Virus record (IMG/VR): IMGVR_UViG_3300006919_000481
Location: 1 to 23,164 of that record
Reading direction: 5' to 3' (one strand)
Origin: a virus
DNA: 23,164 nt
Under the pieces are notes generated by a model, which made no database searches, had not been told where the DNA came from, and worked only from the letters and a program-made list of their open reading frames with translations. The translations under genes and the position numbers were made by a program. Below, in pieces: positions 12,933 to 19,334 of the stretch (the first letter of the stretch is position 1; each line of letters begins with the position of its first letter).

Positions 12933-13829
12933 ATGGCAAAAAGAAAGACTAATGTACGCAATAAAGCAGAAGCACTAGGTGCAGACCCTCGTGAAGATAT
13001 GTACAAGGGAAAGGACAGAGTAACTACTGCTGAGGAAGAAGAAACAGAAACTGAGGACACTGACATCAAGGCCACGATGGAAGCCACTCCAGAGGTAGAA
13101 GGTTTTATAGATTCCACCCAACCTGAAAGTAAAGAGGAACCAGTTCAGGAAGACGAAGGTAAGTATAAGAAAAGATACGATGACCTTAAAAAGTATTACG
13201 ATCAGAAGCTGTCTGAATGGAAGCAAGAAAAGGAAGTCTTAGAAGCACAAAGTAAGGCTGCTGAAAAAGCACAACCTAAGTATGCTCCACCAAAGACACC
13301 GGAAGAACTTGATAAGTTTAGGGAACAGTATCCAGATGTATACCAAGTTGTAGAGACCATATCTCATAATATGGCATCGAAACAAGTTGAAGACCTTCAA
13401 GCTGAAATAGGTAGATTGAGTGAGAAAGAAAAGAAACTCAAAGTGCAATCAGCCTACAAACAGCTTCTGAACAATCATCCAGATTTCGATGAGATCAAGA
13501 AATCACCTGATTTTTTAGGATGGTTAGAACAACAGCCCAAAAGCATTTCTGAAGGTATCACAAAGAACAATACCGATCCTGTTTGGGCAAGTAGGACTGT
13601 TGATTTGTATAAAGCGGACATGGGTATGAATAGGAAACCGACTTCTGATAAATCTAAACAGGCTGCCAGAGCCGTGACGAAGACTGCTGCAAAGCAGATA
13701 AACACTACTGGTAAGACTGGAAGGGTTTGGAAGATGTCTGACATTCAGAAACTCAAGCCATGGGAGTTTGAGAAGTATGAAGCGGAGATTGATCAGGCCG
13801 TAAAATCTGGTCAAGTTGTAAATGATTAA
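12933..13829 (+). CDS. Head scaffolding protein
   Basis: The 298-residue protein lies directly upstream of the coat gene, the standard place for a scaffold. It is very charged and mostly helical. Residues 1-65 are acidic and disordered (EEEETETEDTD). Residues 70-180 hold coiled-coil-like segments (YKKRYDDLKKYYDQKLSEWK, then DLQAEIGRLSEKEKKLK). The C-terminus is basic, with a conserved-looking end GRVWKMSDIQKLKPWEFEKY that probably contacts the coat protein. Scaffolds guide coat assembly and then exit or are cleaved. AAAGGA is eight bases before the ATG. There is no protease domain in it, nor an obvious prohead protease nearby, unless the HEXXH protein at 1321-2016 serves. Confidence 0.85.
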   Translation: MAKRKTNVRNKAEALGADPREDMYKGKDRVTTAEEEETETEDTDIKATMEATPEVEGFIDSTQPESKEEPVQEDEGKYKKRYDDLKKYYDQKLSEWKQEKEVLEAQSKAAEKAQPKYAPPKTPEELDKFREQYPDVYQVVETISHNMASKQVEDLQAEIGRLSEKEKKLKVQSAYKQLLNNHPDFDEIKKSPDFLGWLEQQPKSISEGITKNNTDPVWASRTVDLYKADMGMNRKPTSDKSKQAARAVTKTAAKQINTTGKTGRVWKMSDIQKLKPWEFEKYEAEIDQAVKSGQVVND

Positions 13830-13853
13830 CTAGCTAATAAAGGAGGATAAATC

Positions 13854-14810
13854 ATGGCTACTATGTCATCCGCTGCCGGATACCAAAACTTACCGGTTGG
13901 TAACTGGGCACCAGCGATATACAGTCAAAAAGTTCTCAAATATTTCCGTAGGGCATCAGTCGTAGAAGCTATTACTAATACTGACTACACTGGGGAAATC
14001 GAGAATTTTGGCGATACGGTAAACATCATCAAAGAACCAACTATCACAGTCAAAGACTATGCTAGAGGTCAAACTGTAAATACAGAGAACCTAGACGATA
14101 ATCAAATTCAATTGACTATCGACCAAGGTAGTTACTTTGCATTTAAAGTAGATGATATCGAAGAAAGACAGTCACATATCAACTTTGAAGCATTAGCAAC
14201 CTCTTCAGGTGCTTATGCATTAAAGAAGAATTATGACTATAATGTGTTAAAGTACATTTTTGATAACGCTGTAGCATCTACAGGTACATTAGGAACTCAA
14301 GGCACATCAGCAGACACTGGTGACAAAATTGCTGACCTTGTAGCTCAAGCTGCTGCTGAATTAGATAAAAATGACGTACCAGAAGAAAACAGATGGCTTG
14401 TTGCACCACCTCAATTTTATCAAAATTTGAGAGGAGCAGCATCTAAAATTATGGATATGTCTGTAACTGGTGGAGGAGCATCTCCTTTACTAAACGGTAG
14501 AGTTACTGATAGTAAATTACATGGTTTTGATTTATATCAAACTAATGCAATTGGTGTCGGTACTACTGGTAGTGCAGCTACTCAGATTTTTGGATCATCA
14601 AGCACAGCTGGTCAAACATTAATCCTATACGGACATATGTCTGGTGTTGCTACTGCATCTCATATTGCAAAGACTGAAGTGATAAGAGACCCAGATAGTT
14701 TCTCTGACATCGTAAGAGGATTACATGTTTATGGTAGAAAAGTTCTAAGAGCTGAATCTGATACAGGCTTCAAAGGCGTGTTCAAAGGGCTTATGGACTT
14801 AGACTCTTAA
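13854..14810 (+). CDS. Major capsid (coat) protein
   Basis: The 318-residue protein has AGGAGG (13841-13846) seven bases before the ATG, the strongest ribosome site of the head genes, as expected for the most abundant virion protein. The sequence pattern is that of an HK97-fold coat. NFGDTVNIIKEPTITVKDYA (residues 52-71) and the following ENLDDNQIQLTIDQGSYFAF and KVDDIEERQS belong to the E-loop/P-domain-like region. They are followed by a helical core with LDKNDVPEENRWLVAPPQFY and a C-terminal FSDIVRGLHVYGRKVL. No delta-domain or cleavage site is evident. It resembles coat proteins of marine podovirus-type phages. Codon use is more mixed than in the neighbouring AAA-rich genes. Confidence 0.93.
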   Translation: MATMSSAAGYQNLPVGNWAPAIYSQKVLKYFRRASVVEAITNTDYTGEIENFGDTVNIIKEPTITVKDYARGQTVNTENLDDNQIQLTIDQGSYFAFKVDDIEERQSHINFEALATSSGAYALKKNYDYNVLKYIFDNAVASTGTLGTQGTSADTGDKIADLVAQAAAELDKNDVPEENRWLVAPPQFYQNLRGAASKIMDMSVTGGGASPLLNGRVTDSKLHGFDLYQTNAIGVGTTGSAATQIFGSSSTAGQTLILYGHMSGVATASHIAKTEVIRDPDSFSDIVRGLHVYGRKVLRAESDTGFKGVFKGLMDLDS

Positions 14811-14835
14811 TCTTAATTTGGAAAGGAAATAAAAA

Positions 14836-15327
14836 ATGGCTACATATAATGTAACAGGTGCCGGTGGCACTACTGGTCATCCTTCCAATGGGAGGGTACC
14901 ATATTTAGTTGAAAACACAATTGACATATCTGCAATTAATGGAGATTCAGGAGCAGCTCAAAATGATGTTCTTCAATGTATCGACATTCCGGCAGAAACA
15001 GTAATTTTACACGCTGGATTAGAAGTTTTAACAGCGTGTTCAAGTTCTGTAGTTCTTGATCTAGGTATCACAGGAAGTTCAGCTGGGTTCTCAGACCCAG
15101 ATGCTTTTGTTGATGCTTACGATGCTACGGGTGCAACTTATGCACCAAGAGACGTTGCTGATGCAGCACCTGTATTGACTACGAAAGTAGCAGATACACT
15201 TGATGTGTTAGTGGCTGGAGCAGCCTCAACTGCAGGTAAAATTCGTGTTTTTGCTATTTTGTGTGACGTATCAGGTATTGAAGAAGACGATTTAAATACT
15301 GCTACACAGCACGACACCGCAGTTTAA
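14836..15327 (+). CDS. Probable head decoration or minor structural protein
   Basis: The 163-residue protein follows the coat gene by 25 bases with AAAGGA ahead of its ATG. It is Ala/Asp/Thr-rich, has almost no Lys and looks all-beta. GHPSNGRVPYLVENTIDISA at the start leads into repeated short strands (ILHAGLEVLTACSSSVVLDL and VADTLDVLVAGAASTAGKI). Size, composition, position and the terminator after it fit a small capsid-surface protein made in large amounts together with the coat. I recall related sequences after coat genes in marine phages, without a solved function. No signal peptide or membrane segment is seen. Confidence 0.7.
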   Translation: MATYNVTGAGGTTGHPSNGRVPYLVENTIDISAINGDSGAAQNDVLQCIDIPAETVILHAGLEVLTACSSSVVLDLGITGSSAGFSDPDAFVDAYDATGATYAPRDVADAAPVLTTKVADTLDVLVAGAASTAGKIRVFAILCDVSGIEEDDLNTATQHDTAV

Positions 15328-15339
15328 CACTAAATAACT

Positions 15340-15371
15340 TTGAGGGAGGGGTTATTCTTCTCCCTCAATTT
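15340..15371 (+). terminator. Strong stem-loop after the coat/decoration genes
   Basis: TTGAGGGAG (15340-15348) pairs perfectly with CTCCCTCAA (15360-15368). Two G-U pairs and one G-C pair extend the stem inward, leaving the loop TTATT. Only a short T run (TTT) follows, so it may act as a partial terminator or an mRNA-stabilising 3' end that keeps coat and decoration transcripts abundant relative to the tail genes. Confidence 0.65.
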
Positions 15372-15386
15372 AACAAAGGAAAATAA

Positions 15387-15593
15387 ATGGCAACACATGA
15401 TTTGAGAGCCACTCAAAAAATACATAAAACAAGTGCTGTAAGCAATAAGGAAATAAATTCCTTAAACAAAAGAATGGAAACTATGGAGACAGCACTAAAT
15501 TTAATATTACAAAAGTTAGATAACAACGATCAGGGGAAGGTAGAACAGGAGAAACAACTTGAGCTACCTAATTTCAAATATCCCACACTTTAA
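15387..15593 (+). CDS. Small coiled-coil protein
   Basis: The 68-residue protein begins after the terminator, with AAAGGAAA upstream of the ATG. Residues 18-45 show a heptad-like pattern (KEINSLNKRMETMETALNLI), indicating a coiled coil and probably an oligomer. The ends are polar, and the C-terminus is LELPNFKYPTL. It is overlapped for 35 bases by the next gene, which starts at TTG in another frame. No family is recognised. A virion-assembly or accessory role is guessed from position only. Confidence 0.55.
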   Translation: MATHDLRATQKIHKTSAVSNKEINSLNKRMETMETALNLILQKLDNNDQGKVEQEKQLELPNFKYPTL

Positions 15594-16257
15594 GTGTTGG
15601 GTACGTAAGGAGTTTACGCATAACCACATGAAATACCACGGTGAGTATTTACATGGGTTAGCAATAGCAGTCAACACAATACCAGACAGATGTCTTAGTT
15701 TTCAGGTGGTGTTTACTGGTATCGAAGAAGAAGACAACGTAGTCGGTGGTGCGATGTGGGCACGAATGCCAATCACCAGTTTGATTGCGGATGAGGTGTT
15801 AGATGAAATGCCAGAACGAATGGACACACACCTCGCACAGCCTTGGGACTGTTCCTCAAGAGGTCACTCAGTAGTAGTGATGGACAGAGTAAGTTCAAGC
15901 CCATGGATATGCAAAATAGGAGGGGATTTTTACAAGGGTCGATATCTGTTTACGGTTGATTATACAGACAGCCACATATCAGACGATCCTGCACAGCATA
16001 AACAGAGTCATGTACTCCAGTTGATAGATGCTGATAAATGGACAGGCAACATAGTTGCATTACCAAACAACAGGGTTCGTGTTACTAATCCTGCTCTGTG
16101 GGTAGCAGGCGAAGGGCCACCAGACTTTGCACCTAGCCAGTATGTACACTCTGCAGAGATACACGATACGTACACTGATCCTGACGTAACTTTTAATAAC
16201 TTATACAACCAATCAGAAAGGAAGACAAATGCCCGGAAGAAAAACAACAAAAAATAA
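15559..16257 (+). CDS. Conserved phage structural-region protein (TTG start)
   Basis: The 232-residue frame is best started at TTG 15559 because AGGAG (15547-15551) sits seven bases upstream and the first residues, SYLISNIPHFKCWVRKEFTH, look conserved. The first in-frame ATG would remove about 24 of them. Middle segments include MWARMPITSLIADEV, AQPWDCSSRGHSVVVMDRV, PWICKIGGDFYKGRYLFTVD, DDPAQHKQSHVLQLIDADKW and IVALPNNRVRVTNPALWV. I recognise this as a protein common in marine phage genomes near head and tail genes, with no established function. The last 15 residues are basic. It overlaps the next gene by 29 bases. No membrane segment or signal peptide is seen. Confidence 0.7.
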   Translation: MSYLISNIPHFKCWVRKEFTHNHMKYHGEYLHGLAIAVNTIPDRCLSFQVVFTGIEEEDNVVGGAMWARMPITSLIADEVLDEMPERMDTHLAQPWDCSSRGHSVVVMDRVSSSPWICKIGGDFYKGRYLFTVDYTDSHISDDPAQHKQSHVLQLIDADKWTGNIVALPNNRVRVTNPALWVAGEGPPDFAPSQYVHSAEIHDTYTDPDVTFNNLYNQSERKTNARKKNNKK

Positions 16258-16414
16258 AGCGAAGATGATGAAAGGCGGAATGGCTAAGAAAAAAATGATG
16301 GGCGGAGGAAAGAAGTCCAAATATATGGCTAAAGGCGGTATGAAGAAATCTAAATACATGGCTAAAGGCGGTATGAAGAAGTCAAAGTACATGTCAAAAG
16401 GCGGCAGAAGATAA
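16229..16414 (+). CDS. Lys/Met/Gly-rich tandem-repeat protein
   Basis: The 61-residue protein is about one-third Lys and very rich in Met and Gly. Residues 28-60 are three tandem copies of KKSKYMAKGGM (the third ends SKGGR). Earlier segments KMMKGGMAKKKMMGGG look like degenerate versions. Such a basic, Gly-rich chain should be disordered and could bind DNA, RNA or an acidic protein surface. The gene overlaps the previous one by 29 bases and has AAAGGA six to seven bases before its ATG; its stop touches the ATG of another very basic small gene. It may be packaged with DNA or act in assembly, both inferred. Confidence 0.65.
   Translation: MPGRKTTKNKAKMMKGGMAKKKMMGGGKKSKYMAKGGMKKSKYMAKGGMKKSKYMSKGGRR
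16310..16408 (+). repeat. Three 33-bp in-frame tandem repeats
   Basis: Units at 16310-16342, 16343-16375 and 16376-16408 each encode eleven residues. The Ser codon is TCC, TCT and TCA in turn, and other third positions differ too, so the repeat is conserved at the protein level rather than being a fresh DNA duplication. Confidence 0.9.
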
Positions 16415-16696
16415 ATGGCTAAAACACCAGCTTGGCAAAGAAAAGAGGGTAAGTCTAAATCAGGAGGCTTGAACAAGAAAGGGATTGCCTCCTACAGAAA
16501 GGCTAACCCCGGCTCTAAGTTGAGCATGGCTGTAACGACTAAACCATCTAAGTTGAAGAAGGGTTCTAAAGCTGCCAAACGCAGAAAGAGTTTCTGTGCG
16601 AGGATGAAAGGCATGAAGAAGAAGTTGACGAGTAAGAAGACAGCTCGCAATCCTAATTCAAGAATTAATAAATCATTACGTAAATGGAATTGTTAA
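16415..16696 (+). CDS. Small basic phage protein, AWQRKEGK type
   Basis: The 93-residue protein is strongly basic. It begins AKTPAWQRKEGKSKSGGLNK, continues with ASYRKANPGSKL, and contains RRKSFCARMKGMKKKLTSKK then NPNSRINKSLRKWNC. I recognise this pattern from many tailed phages with marine hosts; the proteins are about this size and their function is unknown. Charge suggests nucleic-acid binding. Two Cys (in SFCARM and at the C-terminus) are notable. It starts directly after the stop of the repeat protein and its own TAA is followed at once by the adaptor ATG, so it lies in a coupled set. Confidence 0.75.
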   Translation: MAKTPAWQRKEGKSKSGGLNKKGIASYRKANPGSKLSMAVTTKPSKLKKGSKAAKRRKSFCARMKGMKKKLTSKKTARNPNSRINKSLRKWNC

Positions 16697-17797
16697 ATGG
16701 CAACTACTTACTTAACATTAGTAAATAATGTACTAAACGAGCTGAATGAATCAGAGTTGACATCTGCTACATTTGCAAACAGTAGAGGTGTGCAGACAGC
16801 TGTAAAGAAGTTCGTGTTGAAAGCTATGCACGAGATATACAGCACTCTACAAGAAGTGCCTGACTTGTACATATCTACAAAACAGGATACGCAAGTAGGA
16901 CAGAGAGTGTACGACCTACCCACTGCAAACTCTCCACAGACAGGAGACGCTGAGTATAGAAAGATTGACTATGACACTTTTCGTATCGTACCAAAAGAAT
17001 TGGTCACAAACGGAGAGTTCACATCAGCTATTACCAGTTGGACTACAGGGTCAGGAACACCTGCATACAACAGCGGTGGTAATGGTAGATTAAGACTGAA
17101 TGCAGCAGCTGCATATCAATCCTTATCCACAGTGAAGAACGTACAGTATAGATTACAGGTGAGACTTATAGACAGCAGCTCTAGTGGTGGTAACTTGAAA
17201 GTGTTGGTAGGAACATCTGCAGAAGCTAGTGACGTGCTAAATGAAACACTTGCTGTTACAGATTTTGGTGCTGGTAACATCTTAAACACCACGTTTACAG
17301 CAACAGCAGCTACTACTTTTATAACACTAGACAACGATAACTCTACAAACTTAGACGTAGATTATGTGCGTATATCTGAAGACACTGGCATTAAGAAACT
17401 AAAATATATAACTTACGACAACTGGGCTAGTAGATTCCTAGAGACAGATTTAGAAAACTCTAGTGAACACTATGGACTGCCAGAGCTAGTGTATACTACA
17501 CAGGATAAAAAGTTTGGTTTGCATCCTATACCAGACAAGGACACTTACACTGTTGAGTATGAATATTGGAAAGTACACACAGATTTATCTGCAGCGACAG
17601 ACACTATGGACTTAAATGACAGGTTCAAAGATGTGATAATTACAAGAGCAAAGTATTACACTTATGTGTTACGTTCTGATCCACAGGCTGCACAGATGGC
17701 ATTGGCTGAATATAAGTTACAATTACAAATATTAAGAAGTGAATATATAAACACAAAAGCATATATGCGAGATACGAGGGTTCATGTAAATGCCTGA
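16697..17797 (+). CDS. Tail adaptor (tubular A-like) with an inserted carbohydrate-binding-like domain
   Basis: The 366-residue protein is the likely head-to-tail connector below the portal. Helical ends fit the family: LTLVNNVLNELNESELTSAT with VKKFVLKAMHEIYS at the N-terminus, and YEYWKVHTDL, LNDRFKDVIITRAKYYTYVL and a long final helix at the C-terminus. Between them residues about 101-230 form a beta-rich domain (NGEFTSAITSWTTGSGTP, RLQVRLIDSSSSGGNLKV, FITLDNDNSTNLDVDYVRIS) that resembles the CBM4/9-like jelly rolls seen in phage tail proteins. The flanking parts rejoin at GIKKLKYITYDNWASRFLE. The insertion could decorate the tail and touch surface glycans. The gene overlaps the next by eight bases. 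Confidence 0.72.
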   Translation: MATTYLTLVNNVLNELNESELTSATFANSRGVQTAVKKFVLKAMHEIYSTLQEVPDLYISTKQDTQVGQRVYDLPTANSPQTGDAEYRKIDYDTFRIVPKELVTNGEFTSAITSWTTGSGTPAYNSGGNGRLRLNAAAAYQSLSTVKNVQYRLQVRLIDSSSSGGNLKVLVGTSAEASDVLNETLAVTDFGAGNILNTTFTATAATTFITLDNDNSTNLDVDYVRISEDTGIKKLKYITYDNWASRFLETDLENSSEHYGLPELVYTTQDKKFGLHPIPDKDTYTVEYEYWKVHTDLSAATDTMDLNDRFKDVIITRAKYYTYVLRSDPQAAQMALAEYKLQLQILRSEYINTKAYMRDTRVHVNA

Positions 17798-19334
17798 TAC
17801 CTCGATCATATCACCATTTAACGCAAGCTGTGCAGGCGGCTTAGTATTGAACAAAGATGTGTACAGCATGGCTCCGGGTGAAGCACTACAGCTTACAAAC
17901 TTTGAACCGGACATTACTGGTGGTTATCGTAGAATAAACGGCACGACCAAATTCAACACGAACATAGTGCCACAAGTATCTTCATCTACAGAAAGAATAA
18001 TGTTCTGTGCGATATTTAATGACTTAGTAGTTGCTGGCCGTGGGGGCACAATATATACAGGAACTACAAGTGGTAGTTGGACAAGTAGAGCTACAGGTAA
18101 AGGAACAGAATATACGTATGATTTTGATAGATTTAATTTTGATGGGACTGATAAGATTATTATAGCTACAGGCTCTACCAATGCTTTTACTCTAAACACT
18201 AGCTACGCAGAAGATATAATAAATGGCACAGGTGGAGGAACAGCACCAACAGCACCAAAGTTTGTAAAGACATTTGCCAACCACATGTTCTACGCAGGTA
18301 TGAGCAACAGTAAAGCAGAAGTGATATTTAGTGCACCGTTTGCAGAGGATGACTTTGACGCTAGTGATGGTGCAGGATCATTTAAAATAGGTACAGAAGT
18401 TACAGGTATGAAAGTTTTCCGTAATGAATTATTTATATTTGGAGAGAACAAGATATTTAAACTTACAGGAACCAGTTTATCTAACTTTGCACTTGCTGAG
18501 GTAGCGAAAAGTGTTGGCACAATTGCACATCATTCCATACAGGAACTGGGAGGAGATATTATATTTCTATCAGCTGACGGATTAAGAACAATCGCTGGTA
18601 CAGAAAGAATTGGTGACGTTGAATTGGGTACGGTATCTAAACAGGTACAGGAACGAATAAATGAGATTGGTTATGACAACGTCACAGCAACTGTAATCAG
18701 AAACAAAACACAATATAGATTGTTCTATCCTGCTACTGGTGGACTAGAATCTGTACAGAAAGGTTTAATTGCTGTAATTAAAATAAACCCAAACACAAAA
18801 CAAATGGGTTATGAATACTCAGACTTAAAAGGATTAAAAGTTGCTGATTGTGATTCAGACTTAATTAGCAATGTAGAAACTACCATACATGGTGGGTATG
18901 ATGGTTATATCTACAAACAGGATTCAGGTAACGTATTCACTAGAGCATCTGGCACGAGCATTATAGATGCCACATATAGATCACCAGACATAGTGATGGG
19001 TGATGCAGGTATAAGAAAAAGTATGCAAAGGGTAAACCTAAACTGGAAACCTGAAGGAGAAGTAAATGCCAGTTTATTTGTACGATATAACTACGATGAC
19101 GTAAACACACCACAGCCTAACGTAATTAGTTTAGCTACATCAGGAAGTGGTGCTTTGTACGGAACAGCGTTGTTTGGTACAGCCGCATACGGACAAGGTG
19201 ATTTGCCTATTACAAGACAGAGTGTCGAGGGCTCTGGTTTTTCAGTGGCAATCAAGATAACAGATACAAGTACAAACATACCTTTTGCAATAAAAGGTTT
19301 TCAATTAGAATTTACACCGGGAGGGAGAAGGTAA
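17790..19334 (+). CDS. Tail nozzle-like protein (tubular B-like)
   Basis: The 514-residue protein follows the adaptor with an eight-base overlap, the order found in short-tailed phages. The N-terminus has GGLVLNKDVYSMAPGEALQL and FEPDITGGYRRINGTTKF, typical of nozzle proteins. A beta-propeller-like body follows, with repeated strand pairs such as MFCAIFNDLVVAGRGGTIYT, KTFANHMFYAGMSNSKAEVI and EVTGMKVFRNELFIFGENKI, and then GGDIIFLSADGLRTIAGTER. The C-terminal third is beta-rich and more variable. It should form the distal tube that leads DNA through the outer membrane. It might alternatively be called a stabilisation protein. No catalytic motif is seen. Confidence 0.75.
   Translation: MPDTSIISPFNASCAGGLVLNKDVYSMAPGEALQLTNFEPDITGGYRRINGTTKFNTNIVPQVSSSTERIMFCAIFNDLVVAGRGGTIYTGTTSGSWTSRATGKGTEYTYDFDRFNFDGTDKIIIATGSTNAFTLNTSYAEDIINGTGGGTAPTAPKFVKTFANHMFYAGMSNSKAEVIFSAPFAEDDFDASDGAGSFKIGTEVTGMKVFRNELFIFGENKIFKLTGTSLSNFALAEVAKSVGTIAHHSIQELGGDIIFLSADGLRTIAGTERIGDVELGTVSKQVQERINEIGYDNVTATVIRNKTQYRLFYPATGGLESVQKGLIAVIKINPNTKQMGYEYSDLKGLKVADCDSDLISNVETTIHGGYDGYIYKQDSGNVFTRASGTSIIDATYRSPDIVMGDAGIRKSMQRVNLNWKPEGEVNASLFVRYNYDDVNTPQPNVISLATSGSGALYGTALFGTAAYGQGDLPITRQSVEGSGFSVAIKITDTSTNIPFAIKGFQLEFTPGGRR

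Noticed and set aside
16310-16408. CRISPR-like array
   Set aside because: The 33-bp units are contiguous without spacers and are in frame as protein repeats.
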